A DNA stretch of 37,705 nt, from NCBI GenBank assembly GCA_014376575.1, contig JACMRF010000023.1, positions 1 through 37,705 on the forward strand, read 5' to 3'. Positions 8,911 through 18,245 of this stretch are shown piece by piece (the first letter of the stretch is position 1; the number at the start of each line of letters is the position of its first letter). This stretch comes from Undibacterium sp. GTDB taxonomy: Bacteria > Pseudomonadota > Gammaproteobacteria > Burkholderiales > Burkholderiaceae. Under the pieces are notes generated by a model that ran no database searches, was not told the origin of the DNA, and worked only from the letters and a program-made list of their open reading frames with translations. A program made the position numbers and the translations under genes.

Positions 8911-9402
8911 ATGCCCTCTTTTGATACCGTCTCTGAAGCGAACATGGATGAAGTAAAGAACGCCATCGTTCAAACGAATAAAGTAGTCACTAATCGCTTC
9001 GACCTGAAGGGCACCAGCGCCAAGGTTGAGCTAAAGGAAAAAGAGCGCGAAGTCACCATTTTTGGCGACTCTGAATTTCATCTTGAACAAATCATGATCG
9101 AAGTGACCCAAACCATGGGCAAGCGCGGTGTTGATGTTCGCTTTCTCGATAAAGGCAAGGTAGAGAAAATCGGCGGCGATAAGGTCAAGCAAGTCATCAA
9201 GATCAAAAACGGCATAGAAAGTGACGATGCTAAAAAAATCGTCAAAACCATCAAGGACAGCAAACTCAAGGTGCAAGCCAGCATACAAGGCGATGCTGTG
9301 CGTGTGACTGGCGCTAAGCGTGATGATTTGCAGGAAGCGATGGCGATGCTGCGCAAGGAAATCAAAGATCTGCCGCTGGAATTTAATAATTTTCGCGATT
9401 AA
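8911..9402 (+). CDS. yajQ: YajQ-family nucleotide (cyclic di-GMP)-binding protein
   Basis: A 163-residue protein of the YajQ family (formerly DUF520), with two ferredoxin-like halves. The opening [11 protein letters not shown], the ATP/RNA-like segment NRFDLKGT, and the repeated basic strands are typical. Members bind cyclic di-GMP and in Xanthomonas modulate a transcription factor, but the general role is still loosely defined. An AAGGA precedes the ATG. The retropepsin-like protease gene begins 14 nt after the stop, so the two are likely co-transcribed. It is divergent from murB over an 88-bp spacer. Confidence 0.92.
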   Translation: MPSFDTVSEANMDEVKNAIVQTNKVVTNRFDLKGTSAKVELKEKEREVTIFGDSEFHLEQIMIEVTQTMGKRGVDVRFLDKGKVEKIGGDKVKQVIKIKNGIESDDAKKIVKTIKDSKLKVQASIQGDAVRVTGAKRDDLQEAMAMLRKEIKDLPLEFNNFRD

Positions 9403-9416
9403 CAGCGCCTGACATC

Positions 9417-10052
9417 ATGAGAACGCTCACCTCACTCATCTTCCTTAGCATGTTCGCACTGTCGGCGCATGCCGCTGACATAGGTGTAGTGGGCTTATTC
9501 CCTGGGAAGGCAGTGTTAGTGGTTGGCACCAGCGCTCCCAAGATTTACACAGTTGGTAGCGTCGTTGTTGACGGTGCAAAACTCATTGCGGCGGACAATG
9601 TGTCGGCGACGATAGAAGTCAATGGAAAGCGTCAAGTGCTTGCCATTGGCGAATATGTACACCGCGCATCACCGAGCGGCAATACCAGCATCACTTTGCA
9701 TGCGGGCACAAATGGTCATTTCATGGTGCAAGGTCAGATTAATGGGGGCAGTTCCGTCGAGATGCTCGTCGACACTGGCGCAAGCTTTATCTCGATTCCC
9801 GCAGCTGACGCCAAACGCATGGGTATCGACTATAAAAATGGCAGAATTGGACGTTCCAGTACCGCTAACGGCGTGATCACTGTCTATCTAGTACGGCTAG
9901 ATTCCGTCAAAATCGGGGATATTGAGCTAAACCAAGTGGATGCGTCCGTCAATGAAGGTGGCCTTCCGGTCACTTTACTTGGCATGTCATTTCTAAATCG
10001 CATGGAAATGCGCAGAGATGGTGAACAGATGACCTTAACTAAGCGCTTCTAA
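9417..10052 (+). CDS. Periplasmic retropepsin-like aspartic protease (clan AA, TIGR02281-type)
   Basis: This 211-residue protein begins with a signal peptide (MRTL..., hydrophobic core, cleavage near AHA-A at about 19-20). The C-terminal half is a single-lobe retropepsin domain: the catalytic triad D119-T120-G121 in VEMLVDTGASFISIP, then a second glycine-rich strand LLGMSFLNRM that completes the fold. Such proteins act as dimers. In alphaproteobacterial relatives they process surface or envelope proteins, but the substrate here is unknown. It follows yajQ by 14 nt. It converges on the DAHP synthase gene, 47 bp away, without a visible terminator. Confidence 0.82.
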   Translation: MRTLTSLIFLSMFALSAHAADIGVVGLFPGKAVLVVGTSAPKIYTVGSVVVDGAKLIAADNVSATIEVNGKRQVLAIGEYVHRASPSGNTSITLHAGTNGHFMVQGQINGGSSVEMLVDTGASFISIPAADAKRMGIDYKNGRIGRSSTANGVITVYLVRLDSVKIGDIELNQVDASVNEGGLPVTLLGMSFLNRMEMRRDGEQMTLTKRF

Positions 10053-10053
10053 C

Positions 10054-10080
10054 CATTAAATTCATTAAAATCATTAAAAG
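10054..10080 (+). repeat. Three tandem 9-bp units of CATTAAA-type
   Basis: Directly after the protease stop codon, CATTAAATT, CATTAAAAT and CATTAAAAG follow each other without gaps. It is a short, slightly degenerate tandem repeat in a convergent intergenic space. No role is evident, and slippage is a simple explanation. Confidence 0.6.
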
Positions 10081-10099
10081 CGCCTAGAACAATCCCTGA

Positions 10100-11170
10100 T
10101 TATTTTGAGTAATGTGCGAGCTTCAAACGACGTTGCTTCACCGCCTCAGCAAGACCTTCTAACACGCCGACACTGTCGTCCCAGGCAATGCAACCATCCG
10201 TCACAGACTGGCCGTAGACCAGCTCTTTACCAGGAACCAGATCCTGACGACCGGCAACCAGATGCGACTCGACCATCACGCCAACGATACGCGTATCGCC
10301 ACCCGCAATTTGTGCGGCGATATCGGCACACACCGGAATCTGGTTGGCTGGATTTTTAGAGCTGTTGGCATGTGAGGCATCGATCATTAATCTCGATGCC
10401 AGACCATTCGCTGCGACATCTTTGCACGCAGCATCCACACTGGCTGCATCGTAGTTTGGTGATTTGCCACCACGCAAAATGATGTGGCAATCTTCATTCC
10501 CGTTGGTAGAGACAATCGCGGAATGTCCACCTTTGGTGACAGAGAGAAAATGATGCGGCTGCGAGGCGGCCTTGATGGCATCGACAGCAATTTTGACATT
10601 GCCATCCGTACCGTTCTTAAAGCCTACCGGGCAAGACAGGCCGGATGCCAGTTCGCGATGAACCTGAGATTCAGTCGTACGCGCACCGATGGCACCCCAG
10701 CTGATCAAATCAGCGATGTATTGTGGGCTGATCACGTCAAGATATTCCGTACCGGCTGGCAAACCAAGCTCATTGATATTGAGCAGCAATTCACGTGCAA
10801 TGCGCAAGCCATCATTGATGCGGAAACTGTTATCCATGTAAGGGTCGTTGATCAAACCTTTCCAACCGACTGTGGTGCGTGGTTTTTCAAAATACACGCG
10901 CATAACGATCTCCAGCTCACCGGAAAAACGCTCACGCGCCTTGACCAGATGATGTGCATACTCCATCGCCGCCTTGGTATCGTGGATAGAACAAGGTCCA
11001 ATCACTACCATCACACGGTCATCCTGCGCATGCAGAATACGATGTAGCGCATGCCGTGCATTGGCCGCCGTCTCTGAGGCTTTGTCCGAACAGGCAAACT
11101 CTCGAATCAGATGCGATGGTGGAAGCAATTCCTTCATTTCCCGGATGCGTAAATCGTCTGTGCGTTGCAT
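10100..11170 (-). CDS. aroG: 3-deoxy-7-phosphoheptulonate (DAHP) synthase, class I
   Basis: It condenses phosphoenolpyruvate with erythrose 4-phosphate, the first step of the shikimate route to Phe, Tyr and Trp. The 356-residue length and motifs (VVIGPCSIHD, the substrate-binding EKPRTTVGWKGLINDP stretch, GARTTESQ, FKNGTDG, and the metal-binding DASHAN) are those of the AroF/AroG/AroH type class I enzymes. Which amino acid inhibits it cannot be read from the sequence with certainty. GGAA lies 6 nt before ATG 11170. The gene has a dedicated promoter, a Phe/Tyr-rich leader ORF and an intrinsic terminator upstream, so its expression is probably set by attenuation in response to Phe and Tyr. The symbol is by family only. 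Confidence 0.93.
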   Translation of the reverse strand: MQRTDDLRIREMKELLPPSHLIREFACSDKASETAANARHALHRILHAQDDRVMVVIGPCSIHDTKAAMEYAHHLVKARERFSGELEIVMRVYFEKPRTTVGWKGLINDPYMDNSFRINDGLRIARELLLNINELGLPAGTEYLDVISPQYIADLISWGAIGARTTESQVHRELASGLSCPVGFKNGTDGNVKIAVDAIKAASQPHHFLSVTKGGHSAIVSTNGNEDCHIILRGGKSPNYDAASVDAACKDVAANGLASRLMIDASHANSSKNPANQIPVCADIAAQIAGGDTRIVGVMVESHLVAGRQDLVPGKELVYGQSVTDGCIAWDDSVGVLEGLAEAVKQRRLKLAHYSK

Positions 11171-11203
11171 GTTATTTCCTGTCTATGATAAAAAAATAAA
11201 GAT

Positions 11204-11233
11204 AAAAAAAATCCGCCAGTACGGGCGGATTTT
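11204..11233 (-). terminator. Attenuator terminator in the DAHP synthase leader
   Basis: On the minus strand a 10-bp stem (arms at 11224-11233 and 11208-11217, core ATCCGCC/GGCGGAT) with a 6-nt loop runs into eight T residues (A run 11204-11211 on the plus strand). It lies 33 nt before the aroG start codon, inside its leader. The 5' arm includes CCGCCC (plus-strand GGGCGG 11223-11228), which can pair instead with GGGCGG in the leader ORF. Confidence 0.9.
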
Positions 11234-11270
11234 TAAGATTTGATATGTTCGATCTTGCTTTTACGTGAAC

Positions 11271-11342
11271 TTACCGCTTCTCCACCGCCCTTAGGTTGGA
11301 ATAGCTAAAATAAAAATAAAAGTAAAATCGCGCAAAATTCAT
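11271..11342 (-). CDS. Phe/Tyr-rich leader peptide of DAHP synthase (23 aa)
   Basis: A 23-codon ORF (ATG 11342, TAA 11271-11273) contains five Phe and four Tyr, all within the first 14 residues. Residues 6-14 read F-Y-F-Y-F-Y-F-S-Y. It has no Trp. It begins about 20 nt after the predicted transcription start and ends 37 nt before the attenuator stem. GGGCGG in codons 18-20 (plus-strand CCGCCC 11285-11290) is exactly complementary to CCGCCC in the 5' arm of the terminator. A ribosome stalled on the Phe/Tyr codons would leave it free for an antiterminator, and a ribosome reaching the stop codon would cover it. This is the textbook leader-peptide attenuator layout. The ribosome binding site (AGAG about 9 nt upstream) is weak. 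Confidence 0.85.
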   Translation of the reverse strand: MNFARFYFYFYFSYSNLRAVEKR

Positions 11343-11369
11343 GAGGTGCTCTATAGGTCTAATGAAATG

Positions 11370-11399
11370 ACTATAACAATATTTTACGTGGCTTGGCAA
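11370..11399 (-). promoter_or_regulatory. Promoter of the DAHP synthase leader transcript
   Basis: On the minus strand TTGCCA (11394-11399) and TATAGT (11370-11375) are separated by 18 bp; each matches the sigma-70 consensus at five of six positions. Transcription would begin near 11363, placing the leader ORF about 20 nt downstream. Confidence 0.7.
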
Positions 11400-11466
11400 G
11401 GCTTTTATTCAATTTTATTCGGACTACATGATCGTTATCAAGCTTATAGCTTAATAAAAGTTGAGA

Positions 11467-12927
11467 CTAGGCGGTACCCCCGACTACTAAACCATCTATC
11501 CTCAATGTCGGCTGCCCTACGCCGACCGGAACACTTTGCCCTTCTTTGCCACAGACACCGACACCGGAATCAAGGCGCATATCATTACCTATCATCGAGA
11601 CACGGTTTAACACGTCAGGACCATTACCAATCAAGGTGGCGCCTTTCACCGGATAAGTGACCTTGCCGTCTTCAATCATGTAGGCCTCACTCGCGGAGAA
11701 GACAAATTTTCCGTTCGTAATATCAACCTGCCCGCCACCGAAATTCACCGCATACAAACCGTTTTTTACCGATGCCAGAATCTCTGCCGGGTCTTTATCG
11801 CCCGCCAGCATATAGGTATTGGTCATGCGCGGCATTGGCAAATGTGCGAAAGATTCACGACGAGCATTGCCAGTCACCGGCATCTTCATCAGACGTGCGT
11901 TCATCGTGTCCTGAATATACCCTTTCAAGATCCCATCCTCGATCAGGGTAGTACATTGTGTAGGGTTACCCTCATCATCCATATTGAGTGATCCGCGGCG
12001 ATCAGGCAAAGTACCATCGTCAACGACGGTCACGCCTTTGGCAGCTACACGGTCGCCGATACACCCTGAAAAAGTACTCGATCCCTTGCGATTAAAATCG
12101 CCCTCAAGTCCATGTCCTATCGCCTCATGCAACAATATGCCAGGCCAGCCTGAACCAAGGACAACAGTCATTGGCCCGGCAGGAGCGGGCCGCGCATCGA
12201 GGTTAACCAAGGCTGATTTCACTGCCTCGCTGGCATATTGCTCAAGTAAGACATCGGAAAAATACGAGTAATCATAACGGCCACCGCCACCGCTAGACCC
12301 CGTCTCGCGGCGTCCATTTTGTTCAACAATAACAGTGACCGAAACCCTGACCAATGGTCGAATGTCTGCGGCAATAAGCCCATCACTACGGGCGACTAAA
12401 ACGACATCGTATTCACCTGCCAGACTAGCCATCACTTGCACTACACGTGGATCTTTTGATCTGGCAATTTTCTCCAGCCGTTCTAGCAAACTGACTTTTT
12501 GATTTGCATCCAAGGAGGCCAAAGGATCATCTTTAAGGAAGAGCGAACGGCTGGCAACGCCTTGCATGTGCGATGCGACTTTGATCTTGCCTGCACCTTG
12601 ACGTGCGATGGTACGAGTGGCTTTAGCCGCTTCCAGCAAGGCAATTTCCGAGATCTCATCGGAATAAGAAAAAGCGGTTTTATCGCCAGAAATAGCTCTT
12701 ACGCCTACGCCTTGATCGATGGAGAAATGTCCCGTTTTAACGATACCTTCTTCTAGGCTCCAGCCTTCATTTTTTGTGAACTGAAAATAGAGATCGGCGT
12801 AATCGATTTTATGAGAAAACATCGAACTCAAGGCATTGGCAAGCTTTGCCTCATCTAGCCCAAATGGCGTAAGCAAAATGTCACGGGCAATAGCGAGGTG
12901 ATGCAGATTAGAATCAAATGGTGTCAT
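11467..12927 (-). CDS. tldD: Metalloprotease TldD
   Basis: TldD is the partner of TldE/PmbA in a cytosolic metalloprotease that trims unfolded peptides and matures some modified peptides (microcin B17 in E. coli). The zinc motif H267-E268-x3-H272 (HEAIGHG) is intact, with the conserved glycine-rich GSSGGGG ahead of it and the C-terminal [15 protein letters not shown] signature containing the further zinc ligand. Length (486) is typical. It lies 75 nt downstream of the nitrilase gene on the same strand. No clear terminator separates it from the DAHP synthase leader, so some read-through into that leader is possible. No tldE/pmbA is in the window. Confidence 0.95.
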   Translation of the reverse strand: MTPFDSNLHHLAIARDILLTPFGLDEAKLANALSSMFSHKIDYADLYFQFTKNEGWSLEEGIVKTGHFSIDQGVGVRAISGDKTAFSYSDEISEIALLEAAKATRTIARQGAGKIKVASHMQGVASRSLFLKDDPLASLDANQKVSLLERLEKIARSKDPRVVQVMASLAGEYDVVLVARSDGLIAADIRPLVRVSVTVIVEQNGRRETGSSGGGGRYDYSYFSDVLLEQYASEAVKSALVNLDARPAPAGPMTVVLGSGWPGILLHEAIGHGLEGDFNRKGSSTFSGCIGDRVAAKGVTVVDDGTLPDRRGSLNMDDEGNPTQCTTLIEDGILKGYIQDTMNARLMKMPVTGNARRESFAHLPMPRMTNTYMLAGDKDPAEILASVKNGLYAVNFGGGQVDITNGKFVFSASEAYMIEDGKVTYPVKGATLIGNGPDVLNRVSMIGNDMRLDSGVGVCGKEGQSVPVGVGQPTLRIDGLVVGGTA

Positions 12928-13002
12928 TGGGTTTCAATAAAAAAATGGCGAAATCAAGAAGTGAACCTTCAAATTGTAGAGCATTTGGCGAAAGAATGAA
13001 TA

Positions 13003-13800
13003 TTAGCGCAGCTTTTGATGCTTCAAGGCGGGCAAACTATCTCGAATGTTTTTCAGAAAATCCATATCCAACATGCCGCTAACGACACCCTCCCCCTCAT
13101 CAAGGACATCAACAATCTTACCCCAAGGATCAACCAACATCGAATGCCCCCAAGTGCGGCGGCCATTCACATGCAAGCCGCCTTGCGCAGCGGCTAACAC
13201 GTAGCACTGGTTTTCTATCGCCCGGGCACGTAACAAAATTTCCCAATGCGCCTGACCGGTTGTATGGGTGAACGCTGCAGGCACCACAATCAAGCTGCAT
13301 GTGCCCATTGCGCGATATAACTCGGGGAAACGTAAGTCGTAACAAATAGACAGCCCAACTTGACCAAAATCAGCCTCAAAACTTATCACCTGCTGACCAG
13401 CTAAGATCGTTCTGGATTCTTCATATGATTCTTCGCCTTGGCTAAATCCGAACAAATGAATTTTATCGTAGCGCGCAACAGCGATGCCCTGGGGGTTATA
13501 CACCAGTGTTGTATTAAAAACTTTTGCCGAGTCCGTTGAAATAAGGGGCAAGGTGCCGCCTATGATCCAGGTTTTCAGTTCTTTGGCCGTGCCAGATAAA
13601 AAATCTTGTATGGCGCCTATGCCAGTCTCTTCAGCCAGTGCCAATTTATCGCTTTCATGCCGACCCATCAAAGGCCAGTATTCTGGCAAAAGCAACATCT
13701 CTGCACCTTCATCGCTTGCCCGCCGCAATAGAGTGTCAGCTATGGCAATGTTTTGATTAAGCTCTGGCGTTGACACCATTTGTAACGCGGCAACTTTCAT
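13003..13800 (-). CDS. Carbon-nitrogen hydrolase (nitrilase superfamily, Nit1-like)
   Basis: A 265-residue amidase of the nitrilase superfamily with the complete catalytic triad E40 (LLLPEYW), K113 (YDKIHLFG) and C153 (SICYDLRFPELYR). The DLRFPELYR context is that of the Nit1/Nit2 branch, which includes deaminated-glutathione amidases and omega-amidases, so a metabolite-repair function is likely but unproven. In betaproteobacteria this gene commonly sits between yhdP and tldD, as here: yhdP ends 20 nt upstream and tldD follows. It is probably part of one leftward transcript. Confidence 0.88.
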   Translation of the reverse strand: MKVAALQMVSTPELNQNIAIADTLLRRASDEGAEMLLLPEYWPLMGRHESDKLALAEETGIGAIQDFLSGTAKELKTWIIGGTLPLISTDSAKVFNTTLVYNPQGIAVARYDKIHLFGFSQGEESYEESRTILAGQQVISFEADFGQVGLSICYDLRFPELYRAMGTCSLIVVPAAFTHTTGQAHWEILLRARAIENQCYVLAAAQGGLHVNGRRTWGHSMLVDPWGKIVDVLDEGEGVVSGMLDMDFLKNIRDSLPALKHQKLR

Positions 13801-13820
13801 GATGCGTCCACTCCCATCGC

Positions 13821-16800
13821 TTATTTAGTTTGAACCGTTGGCTGTTTTATCACTTGATTTTTTGCTTCTTTATTCTCTATTTTGACAACTTGAGGGTCTT
13901 TCCAAGAACCTGTCACTTGATATTCGTAAGTGAAAGCCCTTGCCAGAGGCTCGCGTAAAAATAACTGGGCCAAAGACGTTCCGAGGCCAATCACCGGATT
14001 GACCGCCAGTGCGTAGACAACGGAGGCTGTTCCGGCGTTAATTTCAGGTATCACTGCCACATGTAGATCTTGCGTCTCTTTTGCAATATCAGCGCTGCCG
14101 TCAATTAATACTGTGGCATTCAAGCTACGCATTTTAAAATTATCCGTTCTCGCCAAGCCTTGTTGAATTTGCGCAGTAGCATTGATGCCGTCGAACGCAA
14201 AGCCGTCAGAAAAAACGTCCCGAAAATCTAAAGTCAAACGCCGCGCCAATGATTGCATGCTTAACACACCGAGTAATTTGGCTGCGCCCGGATCAACTTT
14301 CAAGAACTGACCGACTGCCAGCTCTAGTTTTAACTGTCCGTTCATTGACGCAATATCGAGCGCGAAAGGAAGCCCGTTCCAACGAATGTCCCCTTCAAGC
14401 TTGCCACGCCCGGCCCTGACGATATTTGCAAACCCTAAACGGTCAAGCAATTTGCCGGCATTGGCAATATCTAATACGTAATTCAAATTAGTAACGCCAT
14501 CACCGGAACCACTGAGCCATTTACCAGTGCCCTTGAGTTCGGCATCCTCGTTTTTGAGTGATACTTTATTAATGCGCCATTCGCGCCCGATTGCTGCGGG
14601 CAAATTAGTTGCTAACAATTCTAAACTGCCCAACTTTTTATTAAATAATTCAAAATTTTCCACCACAATATCCAATCCGGGGATTTGCGACGAAGTATTT
14701 TTTCCTTCAAGTAAATCAGATACATCTCCAGCGGCAGATTGAGGGATGATTAATTTACTCAAACGGGCAGAAACGTTACCTAGACCTTGGCCATTGTTTG
14801 ATTCGTTCCAGCTGATATATCCGGAAGCCTGACGTGAGTCGATATTTGCTTGCCACATGCCTTTTTGGTGCGAAGCACCAAGCACAACGTTATCGAGTTT
14901 TTTCTCCAGAAAATAGAGTTCAGCAGTATTGATGCTCAAGCTATTGGGCTCAATATAAGCAGACAAATCCATGCCTGTAGAAGCACTGGCAAGCTTGGCA
15001 ACGCCGGCTGTTTTTACACTAACAAGACGACGCCATGCATCAACATTCAATGATTGAAAATTAATATTGGCATGCAAACCACTATCTGGTTCCGGTGCCG
15101 GTACGTTCACACCTATGCCGCCGCGCAACATCTGCCAGATCGCATTTTTCTCACTACTTTTCTGTCGCTGATAACGTGCGTTGATAACAGAACCAAGCGC
15201 CAATTTGATTTCATCGCGCAAGAGGCTAGTGTCACTGGAAACAAGCGGACTCATCTCAAAATGCAAGGGCATATTTTGCGAAGCAGTTTTTTGGAGTGGC
15301 GCTGGAAAATTAAGTACCAGCCCTTGCAACGAAGAATCCACTATTAATTCTGGCTGGCGTTTTGCAACATTGATCTGAGCCACATATCGTGCAGCACCAC
15401 TTATTTTTCCCGAAAGTGATTCAGCTGCCGTACCCAAAAATATATTGCGCAAACCCTCTGCTGCGGCCATACCGTCTAACTTAATTCGGATGCCGCCATC
15501 TCTTTGTGTGCCTCCGGTACCAACAACGGGTCCGCCTAATAAATTGCCTTTGAGCGCATTGAGGTTGACGCCTTTTTCGTTAAAATCCAACTTTCCGTTG
15601 ATCGCAGAGATGAGTGGAATACCAGGTTGCAGTACGGCCTCGTTATTCGCAAATTGCAAGACGCCTTGCACTTTTGACTCGATCATACGCTTGAGCGGGA
15701 GTTGTAATTTCAAGCCCAATTGTGCGTTTGCGGTCGCTTTCGTTTCTTGCAAAAAGTGTCCTAACCAAGCATCCACCGGGCTAGAAGCAAGGTATTGCAG
15801 CATCCCTTGCAAACTGCCGCTGGCTTTTCCATCTATATTGAGAATCGGATCGTGACTGAGCAAATCAGGTATCACTACCTTTACCTTGAGCAGATCATTG
15901 GATAAGGTTTTTGCCGTATCGCCATTAATTTCCATCTTTGAGCGATCAAAGATAAAATTTCCCTTAATATGATCAATGACTGGCCACAACGGAGATTTGC
16001 CATCATCAGAAAGATGGCCGGGCGCAAAATCAAGCTTGCCATCGACAATTTTTCCCTTAACTAGAAATTCGCCTTTGCCAGCGGGTTTCCCGTCTACGCT
16101 ACTGAAGGGAAAATGGGCAAGATTACCTTTAATCCTTACCTGCACGTCATCTGCTCGCCCATCCAACAAGGCTGTTGTCAGCCAATGCCGCAAATCTTCT
16201 GGTGCTTGCGCTGGAATATAACGGCTAATCTCTTTCACATCAAAACCGCTTAATTTGCCGGAAATGTCGATTTCTCCCCACTTATTTTCTGCTCCTTTGC
16301 GCATCGGCAGGACGTGCCGGCCAGATAGAGACGCTTTCAAACCAGCTTGCTGAAAATCCATCTTGTTAATCTGAAATAGCAAATTGTCTTGCGTATCAAA
16401 TTTCCAGTTTGCCTGTATTTGCAATTTGGAAAACGGCATAACAGGGTCAACAAAGTAACTTGGCAACTGCAAAGACACCTCACTAGAATCAATCGAAAAA
16501 TATCCATTCTTATCGTTTGCATCAATCGAGCCAGACAGATTCTCAAAACCCGGAATCGTGGGTACAGCCGCTCTCGCAGGCGTACTTCCCACCTTTGGGC
16601 GCGCCAATTGCGCTTCCTGTGATTGCATGGATAACTGACTGAATTGGCCCTTTACACTGTATGCCGAAATATCCGGATAAGTGCCTTGCCATGTCGCAGT
16701 GAATTCTTTAAGTTGACCTTTAGGTGCAAAATCAAGCAGCATCTGGCGCTGATCATTTGGTAACGGCAAATGCTCTGAAAAATTGGCCAGCGTATGCAGA

Positions 16801-17993
16801 TCTAATTGCTTGGCGTATAGCTCGATTTTTTCTGGCTTCCCTTTCTCGCCAGGAATAAAACTTTCGCTAATCGTCGTTGCCGGCAATTGCGTTCCGTCAC
16901 GCATCTGCATCGCAAAATCAATCAATGATATGGTGTGGCCGGACTGTCCGAATAAGGAAGGCAAGTATTTTTTACCGAACGTAAATTTTTCAGACGCGAC
17001 TAAACGACCATTCACTTTGGCCATGTCCAGCATTGGCAAATCCTGGCGAAACTTGCCGATCACATCGTCTAATTTGACATCAGCGGTAAAATCGGCAATT
17101 CGCCCTTTCTCTAGTCTCATCCAGGACCGCACGGCGCCCTTTCCTTTTTTAATATCTGCGGGGTATTTGATGTACGCTTTCCAGCCAGCCAGGTCAGCCT
17201 GGCGTAGATCCGCGTAGAGATCACCGCTCCAATTTAAAACATCAGATACTTTTTTGGTGAAAACAGGATGTTGAAAATTCCCCCGTATATCGACGGGCGC
17301 CGCGAGACTGGCAGGTGGCGTCGCCTTGGGCGCGAAGTTATGCTTACGCCATCGATTATATACAACAAAATTAAACTCTGACAACACCAATTCAGGTGCC
17401 GATAGCAGATGATCGTTCCAACGTATGAGTCCATGCCGAATCAAAATTTCATGTTGCGCCAAGACCCAATCAAGGCCTTTTCCCTCATTGTTTTTTGTGG
17501 GGTCGATCAAAAACCCGGCAACATACAATTTGCCACTGATATCTCTTTCAATATTCAGCGAAGGATTGGAAATTTCGATTTTAGCAAAACGTAAATCGGC
17601 TACCGCCACTGACCACCAGGAAACCGTCGCGTTTACATCCGGTAACACAAGCGCATTGCGTCCCTGCTTATCGCGAATGACGACATTACCAAATGCCAGA
17701 CGCGGATTGAACCCCTGCCATGAGGCTTTCACCTCAGAAATACTGACACCCCTACCTATCGCCTGGCTGACCGTGCGCTCAATATCGGCTTTATACCGAT
17801 CGACATTGGGCATAACGCCATAGCGCAACACCAGAAACAAGGTACAGAACAGGAAGTAACAGACGACAGCCAATTTCAAACAAAATCGAATGCCGCACCC
17901 GGATAGAGACAATAAAGAAAAGCAAGACGCACGACAAAATCGGAACATATTGCTCAGAGTCTGTGGCGAGCGCGATTGATCCGAGTTCAACAT
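13821..17993 (-). CDS. yhdP: YhdP-family AsmA-like envelope protein
   Basis: A very large protein of 1390 residues with a single N-terminal membrane anchor (hydrophobic stretch about 38-60) and an otherwise periplasmic body rich in beta strands. It matches the YhdP/TIGR02099 family, relatives of AsmA and TamB, which form long hydrophobic grooves thought to carry phospholipids between inner and outer membranes. The C-terminal part has the family's VDPGAAKLLGVLSMQSLARRL segment (in pieces across about 1235-1255) and a FDGINATAQIQQG-like strand. An ATG at 17948 is an alternative start that would shorten the cytoplasmic tail. It is divergent from glnE and heads the yhdP-nitrilase-tldD group. Confidence 0.9.
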   Translation of the reverse strand: MLNSDQSRSPQTLSNMFRFCRASCFSLLSLSGCGIRFCLKLAVVCYFLFCTLFLVLRYGVMPNVDRYKADIERTVSQAIGRGVSISEVKASWQGFNPRLAFGNVVIRDKQGRNALVLPDVNATVSWWSVAVADLRFAKIEISNPSLNIERDISGKLYVAGFLIDPTKNNEGKGLDWVLAQHEILIRHGLIRWNDHLLSAPELVLSEFNFVVYNRWRKHNFAPKATPPASLAAPVDIRGNFQHPVFTKKVSDVLNWSGDLYADLRQADLAGWKAYIKYPADIKKGKGAVRSWMRLEKGRIADFTADVKLDDVIGKFRQDLPMLDMAKVNGRLVASEKFTFGKKYLPSLFGQSGHTISLIDFAMQMRDGTQLPATTISESFIPGEKGKPEKIELYAKQLDLHTLANFSEHLPLPNDQRQMLLDFAPKGQLKEFTATWQGTYPDISAYSVKGQFSQLSMQSQEAQLARPKVGSTPARAAVPTIPGFENLSGSIDANDKNGYFSIDSSEVSLQLPSYFVDPVMPFSKLQIQANWKFDTQDNLLFQINKMDFQQAGLKASLSGRHVLPMRKGAENKWGEIDISGKLSGFDVKEISRYIPAQAPEDLRHWLTTALLDGRADDVQVRIKGNLAHFPFSSVDGKPAGKGEFLVKGKIVDGKLDFAPGHLSDDGKSPLWPVIDHIKGNFIFDRSKMEINGDTAKTLSNDLLKVKVVIPDLLSHDPILNIDGKASGSLQGMLQYLASSPVDAWLGHFLQETKATANAQLGLKLQLPLKRMIESKVQGVLQFANNEAVLQPGIPLISAINGKLDFNEKGVNLNALKGNLLGGPVVGTGGTQRDGGIRIKLDGMAAAEGLRNIFLGTAAESLSGKISGAARYVAQINVAKRQPELIVDSSLQGLVLNFPAPLQKTASQNMPLHFEMSPLVSSDTSLLRDEIKLALGSVINARYQRQKSSEKNAIWQMLRGGIGVNVPAPEPDSGLHANINFQSLNVDAWRRLVSVKTAGVAKLASASTGMDLSAYIEPNSLSINTAELYFLEKKLDNVVLGASHQKGMWQANIDSRQASGYISWNESNNGQGLGNVSARLSKLIIPQSAAGDVSDLLEGKNTSSQIPGLDIVVENFELFNKKLGSLELLATNLPAAIGREWRINKVSLKNEDAELKGTGKWLSGSGDGVTNLNYVLDIANAGKLLDRLGFANIVRAGRGKLEGDIRWNGLPFALDIASMNGQLKLELAVGQFLKVDPGAAKLLGVLSMQSLARRLTLDFRDVFSDGFAFDGINATAQIQQGLARTDNFKMRSLNATVLIDGSADIAKETQDLHVAVIPEINAGTASVVYALAVNPVIGLGTSLAQLFLREPLARAFTYEYQVTGSWKDPQVVKIENKEAKNQVIKQPTVQTK

Positions 17994-18245
17994 TGGCGAT
18001 CAATCCGCCTGGGCGGAACCGTAACATGCGCGGGGAAGTCATAACTTAATACAAACAAAACAATATACTCCCACTATTTTTTAAATAAATTGCCTTACTA
18101 CGCATACCATATAAGCACTTTTAAAATATACCCCTACCGAGTATATATAAACACCTAGGGAGCGCCACAATAAAAACAATTCGCCCCGTTACAGACTATC
18201 TGACTTAAAATAAATTCACATCCCTACAACACAAAGTCAACTCTC
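17994..18245. other. Divergent intergenic region between yhdP and glnE
   Basis: A 252-bp AT-rich spacer that must hold the promoters of both genes. Several TATA-like runs are present (for example TATATATAA near 18142), but no pair of hexamers stands out on either strand. No RNA gene or repeat was seen. Confidence 0.5.
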
